Origin: Photobacterium jeanii
GTDB taxonomy: Bacteria; Pseudomonadota; Gammaproteobacteria; Enterobacterales; Vibrionaceae
DNA length: 64,000 nucleotides
Direction of reading: 5' to 3'
Assembly: GCF_001650345.1 (NCBI RefSeq)
Contig: NZ_LVHF01000012.1
Coordinates: 496,001-560,000 of the forward strand
Shown: piece by piece, positions 57,401 through 64,000 of the stretch
Layout of the letters: the number at the start of each line of letters is the position of its first letter
Position numbering within the stretch: position 1 is the first letter of the stretch
Made by a program: the position numbers and the translations under genes
Notes under the pieces: model-generated
Seen by the model: the letters and a program-made list of their open reading frames with translations, nothing else
Told to the model about the DNA's origin: nothing
Databases searched by the model: none

Positions 57401-57703
57401 ACGACGACCTTGACGCCCCGAAGGTTCATCTTGCGCTTGTTTTGCTCCTCCCGCGCCAGCATCGCCTTCTAGCTCATCATCTTGAGCTCGCTTTTCCCCA
57501 CCAGCTTGTGGGTTCGCTTGATCATGCTGTTCCGAAGCTTCAGCACCAGTAGCTGTGGTTGATGACATCGTACTTTGCTGATTTTGCCTGTCTTGGGCAC
57601 GGTGCTCATCGGTTGATTCATCAGGCGTAGCAGCATGCTCCACCGCATCATTCAACTCATTATCCTGCGAGTGACTTCCATCTTGATGCTTTTTACCAGC
57701 CAT
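51497..57703 (-). CDS. Giant repeat-rich surface/secreted protein (cadherin-like/VCBS repeats)
   Basis: A 2068-residue protein, very acidic. The first ~175 residues are low-complexity (Gln/Glu/Gly/Ala-rich, probably disordered) with no Sec signal. Two copies of an SETFQV motif follow (178-189 and 205-216). From about 220 come roughly a dozen ~90-residue cadherin-like units marked by VNDAPV/VNDDP joints and calcium-type motifs such as NASDVDGD. Two unlike jelly-roll-like modules are inserted: one with GWHTDNARDFIEMHPD, one around GGYFDETSRNATEVI. The tail is Asp/Ser/Gln-rich. I see no GGxGxDxxx RTX array. It diverges from a type I secretion operon, so it is most likely that system's substrate. 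GGAGG precedes the ATG. Confidence 0.85.
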   Translation of the reverse strand: MAGKKHQDGSHSQDNELNDAVEHAATPDESTDEHRAQDRQNQQSTMSSTTATGAEASEQHDQANPQAGGEKRAQDDELEGDAGAGGAKQAQDEPSGRQGRRQQESEQQASAAEEPKSPQGDVGVQSVGGDSPRGGGRQDGERQEARDGGEAQASAGGAASGAGSRGGAQRQQAEQQEFDTATTSETFQVDVADAGAAARSLEDDFDTETVSETFQVQVDNVNDEVEIDADKPISFDGVEDNVIVITEAELLANASDVDGDDLVVTNLSVENAKVETKTDQETGEVSYVITPEPNVNGELAIKFDVSDQHGSEVASGATLTLEAVNDAAVVTDTELVGKEDISITFTQDMLLQNATDVDSDNLTAINLSIDDKYGELVDNKDGSFTFTPTQDYNGDVPFKFEVDDGDGAITPAQGTLDLAAVNDAPVLAETSYKVNEDGSILIEKSSLLANASDVDQDDIELVKIESDDNGTVVEQPNGDWLYTPNPDYSGDANLKITLNDGTVDAVFDAPVTVVPDADEPMLNLALTNMSLVDFGVGHDSALQGWHTDNARDFIEMHPDYVYGVGDDRGKVIELEANRGDESNLYSDLDVKAGDIVEVNFDMSARRGFEGEDSQIDIYFEGELVDSLISHQAGWDSYSYQFTATKDNPRIEFDSPDDNSLGGLLDKIQITKAIPEDQPVPLHIDAAVTDLDSSESLQSLVVDNLPDGAVLTDGDNVFYAEGDKDSVDINGWDLSQLSFQGAENFNGPVELKVTATSQEDATAGSETATTSAEINFEVVPINDPVVIDEKSPLEFTTEEDTPILITEAALLKNASDVDGDNLIVTNFSIDNATFQTIIDPDTGDKSFLVTPAQDFHGELDISFNVSDQSGSIVASDAELTVTPVNDPVIAEDDSELKGADPLIRLDADPEHGSVQCLNKDGEWEDMQVGVEYPADTQVQYVPDTEDVQAGTRDIKVGSFDSDTSTKVFDGRAKVEDWGEVDGNTAVYEEGGVTITTQVNVGELGAWNGAGSHVGAGIGNTTRHGLDTKETLTVTVEGEDVNQITFQLDGLGGYFDETSRNATEVIIKAYDADGNLIDSQGGYRESGEYQDTYAFTTDVPVHHFTLGTTGSNGTYVVQNMTVSRTMADEIQMTTIQPDGSEVANVAKLDLNHSKADEAVDVTEQLVEVDDSITTRAIEVEEDGQLIIDPADLLKNDTDIDGDILTITGVEATDDTHGKVELDEDGNVVFIPDPDYKGPASFTYTVSDGMGSSDTATVSVQVTPVNDDPIAPTLEMNVDEDQVLVIDPAYILKQASDVDSDQLTLESLVLKQPQAGQLQQQPDGMYHLITPPDFNGLIELDYQISDGTELVDGGMKVDVLPVNDAPFNGGNAHLTTHEDGAFTFNADDMLDLFGDVDGDGDQLVVSRVITVEGEEAGNVEQNEDGSWTFTPNKDYSGTAELQVEVKDPDGLTAVLDVPVYIRPVADGAVITTDAQGPIVFDEDTTGLLGLNVEMLDASEQLSHLVITGFPVGFEVSDGQNTVTITEPGQVIDVTEWSFNDLSMTPPQDFHGSFSVTVSATTADYGEESSNELADATQAYSDFDTGAGETLVLTLDDLLDMADIDAAEGDQVQSVHLIDRSQGEMTDNGDGTWSFTPADGFNGHVDFAYQVHHDGEWHDTQSAIHVSEEAGAEAVNTPPTVDSIVTTELGAGNTLTFTDADMLAQVSDADGNELSIESVQLISGQGVLETNAEGEYSFVPAEGYSGEAQIAFVATDGEASIRSHFNVDIASPEPSTESQPDFMLSEMGALELSPQDILSELGLSDEHSVTSVDYHGEQGTLIEDDGQWVFWSDEDFAGQLDLEVSTADSGDGGTAVHQLSLDVADYQDPEAQPQAKGEEPESQGAQQQAFDTQTQQDDPESSEESEQGADITAAPGSDVRIDIPDAIAENSDVDQVDISNLPAGSSLSSGIDNQDGSFTISGDLDAPITLTLPEGFEGSADISFVGKDDMGAEVEGAAETLTLDVDDEYAMQSGKSAQEGQPMPEESGQGDWTQGDERDQGVDVMDDSSSYDSDDGMSQQGDQSAVDESFQP

Positions 57704-58002
57704 GATTTGCCTCCGTGCTCATGTCAGCCTATGTATACAAAAATAGAATTACCTTTATATACCTAAGAACAGCCCTAATAGATTGGCAAATTTATCAGCA
57801 TCGATTTATAAAAATATGAAAAAACCTTGATATATCGCACACATAGCGTCAAAAAAACCACGCTAAACAAGATGAGAGATTGATCAATAAATCGAGAATC
57901 ACTCAGCCAATCTGCCTTGTAATATAGTCAAACCTGAACCATAGATTATTGTTAGCAAACCCCATTATTCCTCAATAACTTGAGATAAAAGGATCGGCTG
58001 CA
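57704..58002. other. Divergent promoter region of the secretion locus
   Basis: 299 bp between the giant-protein gene and the Hpt gene. AT-rich, no coding frame, no strong hairpin. Both promoters must lie here; none stands out enough to place. Confidence 0.5.
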
Positions 58003-58335
58003 ATGATTAATTACGCTGCTTTTAGTGAGTCAATGGACAATGACGAAGACATGATGTCGATGATTGTGGAGCTGTATAGCGCAGAACACGGTGATGATGT
58101 CGCACGAATAAAAGAACTGTACGCCAATAATGATATGGAAACACTATTCCAGACCGTGCACTCATTAAAAGGGGTGCTGCTTACCCTGTGTGAAGAACAA
58201 GCGACCATGCAATTAGAAGCCATTGAGGTCTTGTGCAAGAACGGTAATAAACCTGCAGCACCTATGATAGATCAAGTGCTTGTCGAAATTGAAAAAGTGA
58301 ATCAGCAAGTCACCACTTTGCCGATTGCCAACTGA
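58003..58335 (+). CDS. Stand-alone Hpt phosphotransfer protein
   Basis: A 110-residue helical protein with the histidine-phosphotransfer motif: His53 in FQTVHSLKGVLLTL, within a four-helix bundle. An Hpt protein relays phosphate between receiver domains and has no kinase activity. AGGA precedes the ATG. It is the first gene of the secretion operon; the receiver in the pseudokinase three genes downstream is an obvious partner, and the orphan hybrid kinase at 23-25.6 kb is another possible phosphate source. Both are inferences. Confidence 0.85.
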   Translation: MINYAAFSESMDNDEDMMSMIVELYSAEHGDDVARIKELYANNDMETLFQTVHSLKGVLLTLCEEQATMQLEAIEVLCKNGNKPAAPMIDQVLVEIEKVNQQVTTLPIAN

Positions 58336-58386
58336 TCCACGGCGTGACGTTATTCGTCGCCATCATTGCATCAGGGAGTCGACGCG

Positions 58387-59724
58387 ATGAGTATCGAAAA
58401 ACACATTCAAAAAGCGCTCGTTGAATCACAGAACTCGCAAGCCAAAGATGCCGAAGACAGTATCTATATTAAAAGTGCGATGACCACGGTGCACAAATCG
58501 CTATTGTGCTTATTTATTGCGGTCATCGTGCTATTGGTGCTCGCCGCGCAGGCCAAGATAGATATTGTGGTGTCATCTCGCGGTGAAGTCTTGCTGCAAT
58601 CCGATATTGAGCGTGTCCAGCATCTTGAAGGTGGTATTCTCGATACCATGTTGGTTAAGGCTGGCGATTATGTGTATGCCGGACAGCCCATCGCTCGCTT
58701 AAAATCTGTCGATCGCGATAGCCAATTCCAATCAGCTACCTTAGATATTATTGGGCTAGAAATGGACATCGCCCGCTACTTAGGATTAATAAAACAACAT
58801 CAACCTGATTACAGCCAATACCAGGCCTACCCTGCGCTTATCAGCCAATACACTCAGTCGTGGCAAAAAGAGTTTAAGAAGAACACCTCAAACCAAGAGC
58901 TAATCGAGCTCGATATCGCTCACAAGCAAAAGCTTATCGCCTCAATGAGCAAACGTATTCAGAGCTCCCGCAAGCAATTGGCGTTAATTAAAAAGCAACT
59001 AACCATCAAAGAAACCTTATACAAAGAAGAAATGGCGTCTTACATCGATGTGCTGAACATGCAGGTACAAGAAACCAACATGGTGCGTGAAATTGAAAAT
59101 CTATCCGAAGCCATGATGAACGAAAAATTCCAAGCAGACCGTTTAAGCAAACAACTACAAGATACTATCGCTAGCCGTAATGCTGGGTATCAAATCCAAA
59201 TTAATCAGCTAGAAAAAGATCTCCAACTGAAAAAAGCTCAGCTCCCTCAACATGCGGACAAAGTCGATCGCTTAACGGTTTACTCACCCGTTGACGGTAT
59301 CGTCGATAAGGTTCACTTCAACTTTAAGTCTGCGGTTATTGCCCCAAACGAGAGCATTGCGGATATCGCTCCACTCCAAAATAGCCTTCATGCTGAAGCC
59401 AAAATTGCCAAAAAAGACATGGGTTTTGTGGAAGTAGGACAAGATGTGAAACTCAAGTTTGATACTTACAACTTTGCCAAATACGGCTTTATTGCCGGAC
59501 GAATCGAGTCCATTAGCCGTTCTTCATACAAAGAAGAAGAGAACGAATTTTATATCGCCAAGATCGCCATCCAGCGTGACTACTTAGAAAAATCTGGGGC
59601 GAAATTTGCGCTCTCTCCCTATATGGAGTTTACCGCTGATATTAAAACAGGTTCACGTTATGCCATCGACTATGCATTGAAGCCTGTAATGAGCGCCATT
59701 GATGATGCTTTTGATGAGAGGTAA
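58387..59724 (+). CDS. Type I secretion membrane-fusion protein (HlyD family)
   Basis: A 445-residue periplasmic adaptor. One N-terminal TM segment (about 46-64, FIAVIVLLVLAAQAK), a biotinyl-lipoyl half-motif (VQHLEGGILDTMLVKAGDYV), a long alpha-hairpin coiled coil (about 120-290) and the returning half (LTVYSPVDGIVDKVHFNF), then a beta barrel. It links the inner-membrane ABC exporter to TolC. AGGGAG nine bases upstream supports the ATG chosen; a TTG seven codons earlier opens the frame. Confidence 0.92.
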   Translation: MSIEKHIQKALVESQNSQAKDAEDSIYIKSAMTTVHKSLLCLFIAVIVLLVLAAQAKIDIVVSSRGEVLLQSDIERVQHLEGGILDTMLVKAGDYVYAGQPIARLKSVDRDSQFQSATLDIIGLEMDIARYLGLIKQHQPDYSQYQAYPALISQYTQSWQKEFKKNTSNQELIELDIAHKQKLIASMSKRIQSSRKQLALIKKQLTIKETLYKEEMASYIDVLNMQVQETNMVREIENLSEAMMNEKFQADRLSKQLQDTIASRNAGYQIQINQLEKDLQLKKAQLPQHADKVDRLTVYSPVDGIVDKVHFNFKSAVIAPNESIADIAPLQNSLHAEAKIAKKDMGFVEVGQDVKLKFDTYNFAKYGFIAGRIESISRSSYKEEENEFYIAKIAIQRDYLEKSGAKFALSPYMEFTADIKTGSRYAIDYALKPVMSAIDDAFDER

Positions 59725-59729
59725 GCCCA

Positions 59730-61967
59730 GTGAAAATCGCTAAAAGAAGAATTACACAGCTTGCCATCGCAACAATTGGGGTTGGTGCCCTTGCCTTATC
59801 GGCAATTGGCTTTCAATGGCAACAAACCGAATCAGCCAAACAGGACGTTAGTCAATCTCCATTGCTATTGAGTGCCAATCGCTTACTGCAAAGTACCGAT
59901 CTCGTGCTTCATGCTGCCATTCGTTGTGAAGGACAAAGCTGCTCACCAAGCCAAACTCCGATGCTGCAACTGCTAACAGATGTGAAAAACAACATCGCCA
60001 CTTTTCAGCAACTCGCATCGCAAGAAAAGCAAACCATCAGTTTAGTCGGCAACATGCTCTACCCTCAGCTTGAGGTGAGTATCGATAGATTTATCGGCAC
60101 AAGTGATATTCGTCAGTTTCAACAGTCTATCGTTACTAGTTATGCCAGCTTACAACAGGCTCAGCAAAATCTGGTGAGCGCCAAACAAACAGCCTTCGAA
60201 CAACAGCAACAATCCCTGTTTTCACTCGCGATCTTAATTGCTGTATTAACAGGCTCAGTATTATGTGGGTTAACCTTAGTCCAGTCTTTAACTACCAATC
60301 GTAAGAAGCAAAGTCAGCCTCAAGAGCACAGTATTGAAAAGCTTGCCGCTCAACTTGAAAACATAGACACCCAAGCCATCCACCAACAGCTTAATCGATT
60401 AGATACTAGCCCAGCAGAGCGTCGCATTTTTGCCAATCTGGCAGCAATGTATGAAGATGTCGAACAACAAAAACGCCATGCCGATCTTTATCGCCAGCTC
60501 TACGCGCTTATCGGTTACGAAATTCGCGGCATGACAAACACCATTCAAGGTGGTGTGCGTTTACTGGCTCAAGATGCAGGGGAAAATGGCGCGGTAATGG
60601 CGCGAGATATCAGTTTAGCCACCAATACCTTGTCGGATTTAGCGGATAACTATAACCGTTTAATCTCAGGGGGCAGCAAAGATACCTCCGGCGATGTCAC
60701 CTTCTTACCACTGCTGTCTGAACTTGTGGTTCACCTCTCAGCCAAAACTCAGCACACTCAAGGCGTTTTAGAGTGTCACCTTGACGACAACTTACCCGAA
60801 GTTATCGAAGGTAATGCCACCAGCTTGTTTTGGGTACTGTTCCTTCAGCTCTCTAATGCTATTTCAGCGCAAAATGAACCTTATATTTTGCTGTCGGTTC
60901 GCAATCAAGCTGCCGATGAAGTCGAGCAAACCCGCTTGGTATTTGAAATAATCTTCTTACCTACCTATGCGCTTGCTCTACCTCAAATACAGCAAGCGAG
61001 CTGGCAACAAATCGAAGAGAAAAGCGGTATTAACGATGAATGGTCAAAAGCGATTTTAACCAAGGTGAATCACTTTGGTTCATCTTGGTCGCAGGCTGAT
61101 TGTCTATCACAAGACGACACGCAAACTCAGATGCAAAAGCTACAAATCAGCATCGACATTACACCTAAACGTTTTTACCGTACCGAGCCAACCCTAGAGA
61201 ATAAACGCTTTATGGTGTGCACCGACTCTGAACTTCAGATCGATATTATGTCGCGGATGCTCGAGCGCTACAGTGCGCAAGTGGAGGTCATTCGCTCGGC
61301 AAACGATATTTTCAAATCACTACCTAGAATGAATGACTTTGACGCTATCTTGATCACGGACACCATCAAAGGCATTCAGCTCAAGTCGTTCTGTAAAACC
61401 TTGCACTCGCGCTTGAAAAAAGCCAGAACCAAGTTGCTACTAGCAGCTTCAGAATCCAGTACGGTGCAAGATACACACGAGTTTGTCGATCGCGTGTTCT
61501 ATACCCCGTTCATTCCCCATGAGCTTGTACCTAATCTAGTTGAAGCTATTCAAGATACCGAGCAAGCCAACGAGCAACGGCAGCATGCCTTCTTGATTGT
61601 TGAAGATGACAAAGTACAGCAATTCTTACTCAAAAAACTATTGAGCAAGCAAGGCTACGATGCACATACCGTTAGCGATGGAGCTCAAGCCGTCGAGTAT
61701 ATGAAAGATCACGGTGCCGACATCGTCTTTATGGACTGCATTATGCCGGGCATGGGCGGTATTGAAGCGACCAAACTCATTCGCCAACGCGAGGTTGAAC
61801 AGGATAGTCAACCCGCCACCATTATCGGCGCAACCGCACTCACCAGCGCCAGTGAACACAAGTCATGTATTGAAGCAGGGATGGACTATGTCATCAGTAA
61901 GCCGTACAAAAATGATGAAATCATCAAAGTTATTAAGAAATACATGGCCATTCAGAAAATCTGCTAA
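59730..61967 (+). CDS. Membrane hybrid pseudokinase with intact receiver domain
   Basis: A 745-residue protein built like a hybrid histidine kinase. TM1 (about 10-28), a ~130-residue periplasmic part, TM2 (about 162-182), then a dimerisation-like helix where the canonical HEIRTPLN reads YEIRGMTN: Tyr263 replaces the phospho-accepting His. The ATP-binding domain is barely recognisable and lacks the DxGxG and GxGL boxes. The C-terminal receiver is complete (FLIVEDD, Asp669 in VFMDCIMPGMGG, Lys in SKPYKND). It therefore should not autophosphorylate but could receive phosphate from the Hpt encoded at the head of the operon. GTG start, five bases after the hlyD stop. Confidence 0.85.
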   Translation: MKIAKRRITQLAIATIGVGALALSAIGFQWQQTESAKQDVSQSPLLLSANRLLQSTDLVLHAAIRCEGQSCSPSQTPMLQLLTDVKNNIATFQQLASQEKQTISLVGNMLYPQLEVSIDRFIGTSDIRQFQQSIVTSYASLQQAQQNLVSAKQTAFEQQQQSLFSLAILIAVLTGSVLCGLTLVQSLTTNRKKQSQPQEHSIEKLAAQLENIDTQAIHQQLNRLDTSPAERRIFANLAAMYEDVEQQKRHADLYRQLYALIGYEIRGMTNTIQGGVRLLAQDAGENGAVMARDISLATNTLSDLADNYNRLISGGSKDTSGDVTFLPLLSELVVHLSAKTQHTQGVLECHLDDNLPEVIEGNATSLFWVLFLQLSNAISAQNEPYILLSVRNQAADEVEQTRLVFEIIFLPTYALALPQIQQASWQQIEEKSGINDEWSKAILTKVNHFGSSWSQADCLSQDDTQTQMQKLQISIDITPKRFYRTEPTLENKRFMVCTDSELQIDIMSRMLERYSAQVEVIRSANDIFKSLPRMNDFDAILITDTIKGIQLKSFCKTLHSRLKKARTKLLLAASESSTVQDTHEFVDRVFYTPFIPHELVPNLVEAIQDTEQANEQRQHAFLIVEDDKVQQFLLKKLLSKQGYDAHTVSDGAQAVEYMKDHGADIVFMDCIMPGMGGIEATKLIRQREVEQDSQPATIIGATALTSASEHKSCIEAGMDYVISKPYKNDEIIKVIKKYMAIQKIC

Positions 61968-63345
61968 TTTGCGTCATGTCATTTCCAGTGTGCTGCTCCT
62001 TGGGATCAGCACTAGCCCTGTGCATGCTGATAACTTATTGGAAGTGGTCGATGCTGCGCTACAGAACAACTTAGCGCTAAATAGTGCAGAAACCGGACTA
62101 CGCGCCGCTGAATACGATGTCGATATCAATCGCGCTAAGTTTTTACCCTCGCTGAACGCCTCTGCAAGTACCAACTGGAATGATGGCAAAACACACCAGC
62201 ATCAAGCGCCTAGCCTTGATAACGGCTACAACAATCACGGCGTGAATATCACTCTATCGCAGACCTTATTTAATCTTGCCGATATCTATTCCCATTCCAG
62301 TGCCAAAGTCGATTTAGATATTGAAAAACTAAGAACTGAACAGACTCGTCAATCCATCATTCGTGATACGGCCACCACTTACTTCGAATACCTCAAAGCG
62401 CGAGCACAAATTCGAGCCACTCAAGCGGAATTTGAATCATCGCAAACCCGCTTGCGCCTGATCACTCGTAACGTCGAGCTAGGCAATGTAGCAGGAACCG
62501 AAAGGTATGAAGTCTTGGCACAAAAAGAGCGTACCGCCAACACGTTACGTTCATTAAAAAAAGACCAACGCATTGTACTTACCAAGCTTGAAACCTTAGT
62601 TCTACAACCCGTTAGCCCTGACTTTGATTTGCAATCCGCCGTTGATTTCGAGCCCATCGGTAACCAGCAGCAACGACAGCTAAACCAAGTGATGTATGAA
62701 TCTGACTATCAATTGCTGATAGCACAGCGCCAAGTCACTCAAAGCCGCCAAGCATTAAAAGAGACAGGGGCTGATTTTGTACCGTCACTAAAAGGCAGCA
62801 TTGGTTATACCTACGACAATACCAACGATGCCACTGCCAATGTATTCCCCGATAAAGGCGTGACAGAAGAAGCCAAATACGCGCTGACCTTAGATGTCCC
62901 AATTTTAAATGGCGGTCGTGACTATTACCGCTATGAGCAGAACAAGGTCAATATTGAGAAAGCAGAAATTGATCTTGAAGATCGTAAACAACAAAGCCAG
63001 CAATCATTTGATGAGTTCATCTATAACATCAATGATTTCTCCGCCTCGCTTGACAGCTTAGCGGAAATCATCAAAGCCAATTACGCCTCTTATATTGGCA
63101 TTCAAAAAGCCCACAAGCTCGGCACGCGAACTATCACTGACTTGCTTTCCGCAGAAAGCAAGCTGTTCAGCAGCATCCGCGACTATGAAAACGCCCGTTA
63201 CGACTACATCATCACCACCCTGCAACTGAATGACAGAATAGGCAACTTAACCCCTGTTACCATAGGTAAAATCGCCGAGCAGATGTCGCCAATGAATGAC
63301 AGCAAAGCAGACTCACCAATCCCCTTTCACTTATTGGCGCAATAA
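61912..63345 (+). CDS. TolC-family outer-membrane secretion protein
   Basis: An outer-membrane channel of the TolC/OEP family, about 478 residues. Signal peptide with VISSVLLLGISTSPVHADN, then two OEP repeats with long coiled-coil helices (VEVVDAAL-like start, KFLPSLNAS, NVELGNVAGTERYEV, LNGGRDYYRYEQNKVN, GTRTITDLLSAESKLF). The start is uncertain: ATG at 61912 or 61915 lies within the pseudokinase gene and gives a longer signal peptide; TTG at 61969, just past that gene's stop, gives a compact one. The frame opens further upstream (61714), but that part is antiparallel to no homologous sequence. Confidence 0.88.
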   Translation: MMKSSKLLRNTWPFRKSANLRHVISSVLLLGISTSPVHADNLLEVVDAALQNNLALNSAETGLRAAEYDVDINRAKFLPSLNASASTNWNDGKTHQHQAPSLDNGYNNHGVNITLSQTLFNLADIYSHSSAKVDLDIEKLRTEQTRQSIIRDTATTYFEYLKARAQIRATQAEFESSQTRLRLITRNVELGNVAGTERYEVLAQKERTANTLRSLKKDQRIVLTKLETLVLQPVSPDFDLQSAVDFEPIGNQQQRQLNQVMYESDYQLLIAQRQVTQSRQALKETGADFVPSLKGSIGYTYDNTNDATANVFPDKGVTEEAKYALTLDVPILNGGRDYYRYEQNKVNIEKAEIDLEDRKQQSQQSFDEFIYNINDFSASLDSLAEIIKANYASYIGIQKAHKLGTRTITDLLSAESKLFSSIRDYENARYDYIITTLQLNDRIGNLTPVTIGKIAEQMSPMNDSKADSPIPFHLLAQ

Positions 63346-63355
63346 GGAGTAAACA

Positions 63356-64000
63356 ATGAAAAGTCATTTATTTACTCGGAAAATCAGCCCACTCGATAAG
63401 CTGTATTTGGTGTTCTCAACCATAATGACCACCTTGCTTGGCTTGGTACTGCCCTTCTCTATTCTGATCATTTTTGATCGCATCCTGCCAAACCAATCAA
63501 CCAACTCCTTGATGCTATTGTTCGCCATCATCTTGGTTGCCATCTTTTTGGACTATCAACTCAAACGCCAAGAAGAAAATCTCCTGTCCATCATCATGAA
63601 GCGCTTTGAAAGCCAACTCACCAATAAAGTATTTAGTGCGATTTGCGGCGCTAACATTGCCCGTTTCAATCGTTTAGAAATGGGAGAATACCTAGAGCGC
63701 ATTGCAACCATCCCTGAAATCAAGCACTTCTTCGGTGGCGAAACAATTAAAGCCATGATCAACGCAGGCACAAGCCTAGTGACGATTCTCATCGTGTGTT
63801 TAATCAATATGTGGGCGGGACTGGCGTTAATAGCAGCTTCACTGATTCTATTAATTACGGCTCGTTACCTATCTAAAAAGCGGGTCGCGGTTTTATCGCA
63901 ACGTTCCGATATTGAAGGACTCACCAACTCTAAAATTATCGAAATTGTGTCGAACCCACTCGATATAAAAAGCCGCACGATGGAGTACCGCATTGAGTCG
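63356..64000 (+). CDS. Type I secretion ABC transporter, N-terminal part
   Basis: A frame beginning at ATG 63356 (AAGGAG just upstream) runs 215 codons in frame off the right edge. It encodes the transmembrane domain of an ABC exporter: four visible membrane segments (LVFSTIMTTLLGLVLPFSIL, LLFAIILVAIF, LVTILIVCLINMWAGL and AASLILLI) and the cytoplasmic loop GEYLERIATIPEIKHFFGG. There is no N-terminal peptidase C39 domain. It would supply the ATPase/permease of this type I system together with the HlyD and TolC genes upstream. The nucleotide-binding domain lies outside the window. Confidence 0.88.
   Translation, partial: MKSHLFTRKISPLDKLYLVFSTIMTTLLGLVLPFSILIIFDRILPNQSTNSLMLLFAIILVAIFLDYQLKRQEENLLSIIMKRFESQLTNKVFSAICGANIARFNRLEMGEYLERIATIPEIKHFFGGETIKAMINAGTSLVTILIVCLINMWAGLALIAASLILLITARYLSKKRVAVLSQRSDIEGLTNSKIIEIVSNPLDIKSRTMEYRIES

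Noticed and set aside
51862..57651. Many 60-135 codon frames inside the giant repeat gene, on both strands
   Set aside because: They are by-products of its repetitive, acidic coding sequence; none has a ribosome site or family motif.
61714..61911. Upstream extension of the TolC frame by 66 codons
   Set aside because: It lies wholly within the receiver-domain coding region of the pseudokinase gene; the signal peptide begins only at the later starts.

Overview
The window reads as ordinary chromosomal DNA of a marine gammaproteobacterium, almost certainly a member of the Vibrionaceae (Vibrio, Photobacterium or a close relative). The evidence is the set of recognisable proteins: a MoeA beginning MGCCDTPGLMP, an AroH-type DAHP synthase, YajQ, SdaC, Gsk, HrpA, a VxrA/VxrB/VxrC-like locus and a GH19 chitinase. 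I see no rRNA, tRNA, CRISPR array, insertion sequence or prophage. Most genes are separated by clear intrinsic terminators.

Layout. 0-3.6 kb: end of a TerC/Alx membrane protein, folE, moeA-moeB. 3.8-10.1 kb: an unlisted 44-residue membrane protein, an OmpA-like lipoprotein, a NUDIX hydrolase, an oligopeptide-binding protein (oppA), a CvfB-type S1 protein and an unknown two-TM protein. 10.3-16.7 kb: selO, an acyltransferase, a small unknown protein, a degenerate stand-alone PEP-synthase C-domain divergent from aroH, and yajQ. 16.7-22.8 kb: a gene-free kilobase, sdaC, a DnaJ-related protein, a pirin, a porin and an XRE regulator. 23.2-28.9 kb: a hybrid histidine kinase, a secreted GH19 chitinase, and a pair of small exported, probably metal-binding proteins. 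28.9-36.6 kb: an unknown CxxC protein, a DUF2786 protein, gsk, hrpA. 36.8-42.9 kb: a TerB-like protein, then vxrA-vxrB-vxrC and a GH129-like secreted glycosidase.

Two regions look accessory and are the most interesting. (1) 43.0-50.7 kb: a four-gene minus-strand operon (split glycine-dehydrogenase-like subunits GcvPA and GcvPB, an AcoX/NAD-kinase-like protein, an SDR dehydrogenase) diverges from a PAS-AAA+-Fis sigma-54 activator. The intergenic DNA holds a good -24/-12 promoter, a pair of matching operator-like palindromes about 125-180 bp upstream of it, and a 24-bp tandem repeat at the predicted transcription start. The P-protein subunits have altered active-site motifs and there is no gcvT or gcvH beside them, which suggests a substrate-specific pathway other than ordinary glycine cleavage. 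(2) 51.5-64 kb: a 2068-residue repeat protein diverges from a type I secretion operon (HlyD, TolC, ABC transporter, the last cut by the window edge). Into this operon are built a stand-alone Hpt phosphotransfer protein and a membrane 'hybrid kinase' whose phospho-acceptor histidine is replaced by tyrosine while its receiver domain is intact. This looks like a phosphorelay branch dedicated to a secretion system.

All functional statements rest on reading translated sequence and recalled family motifs; no database search was possible.
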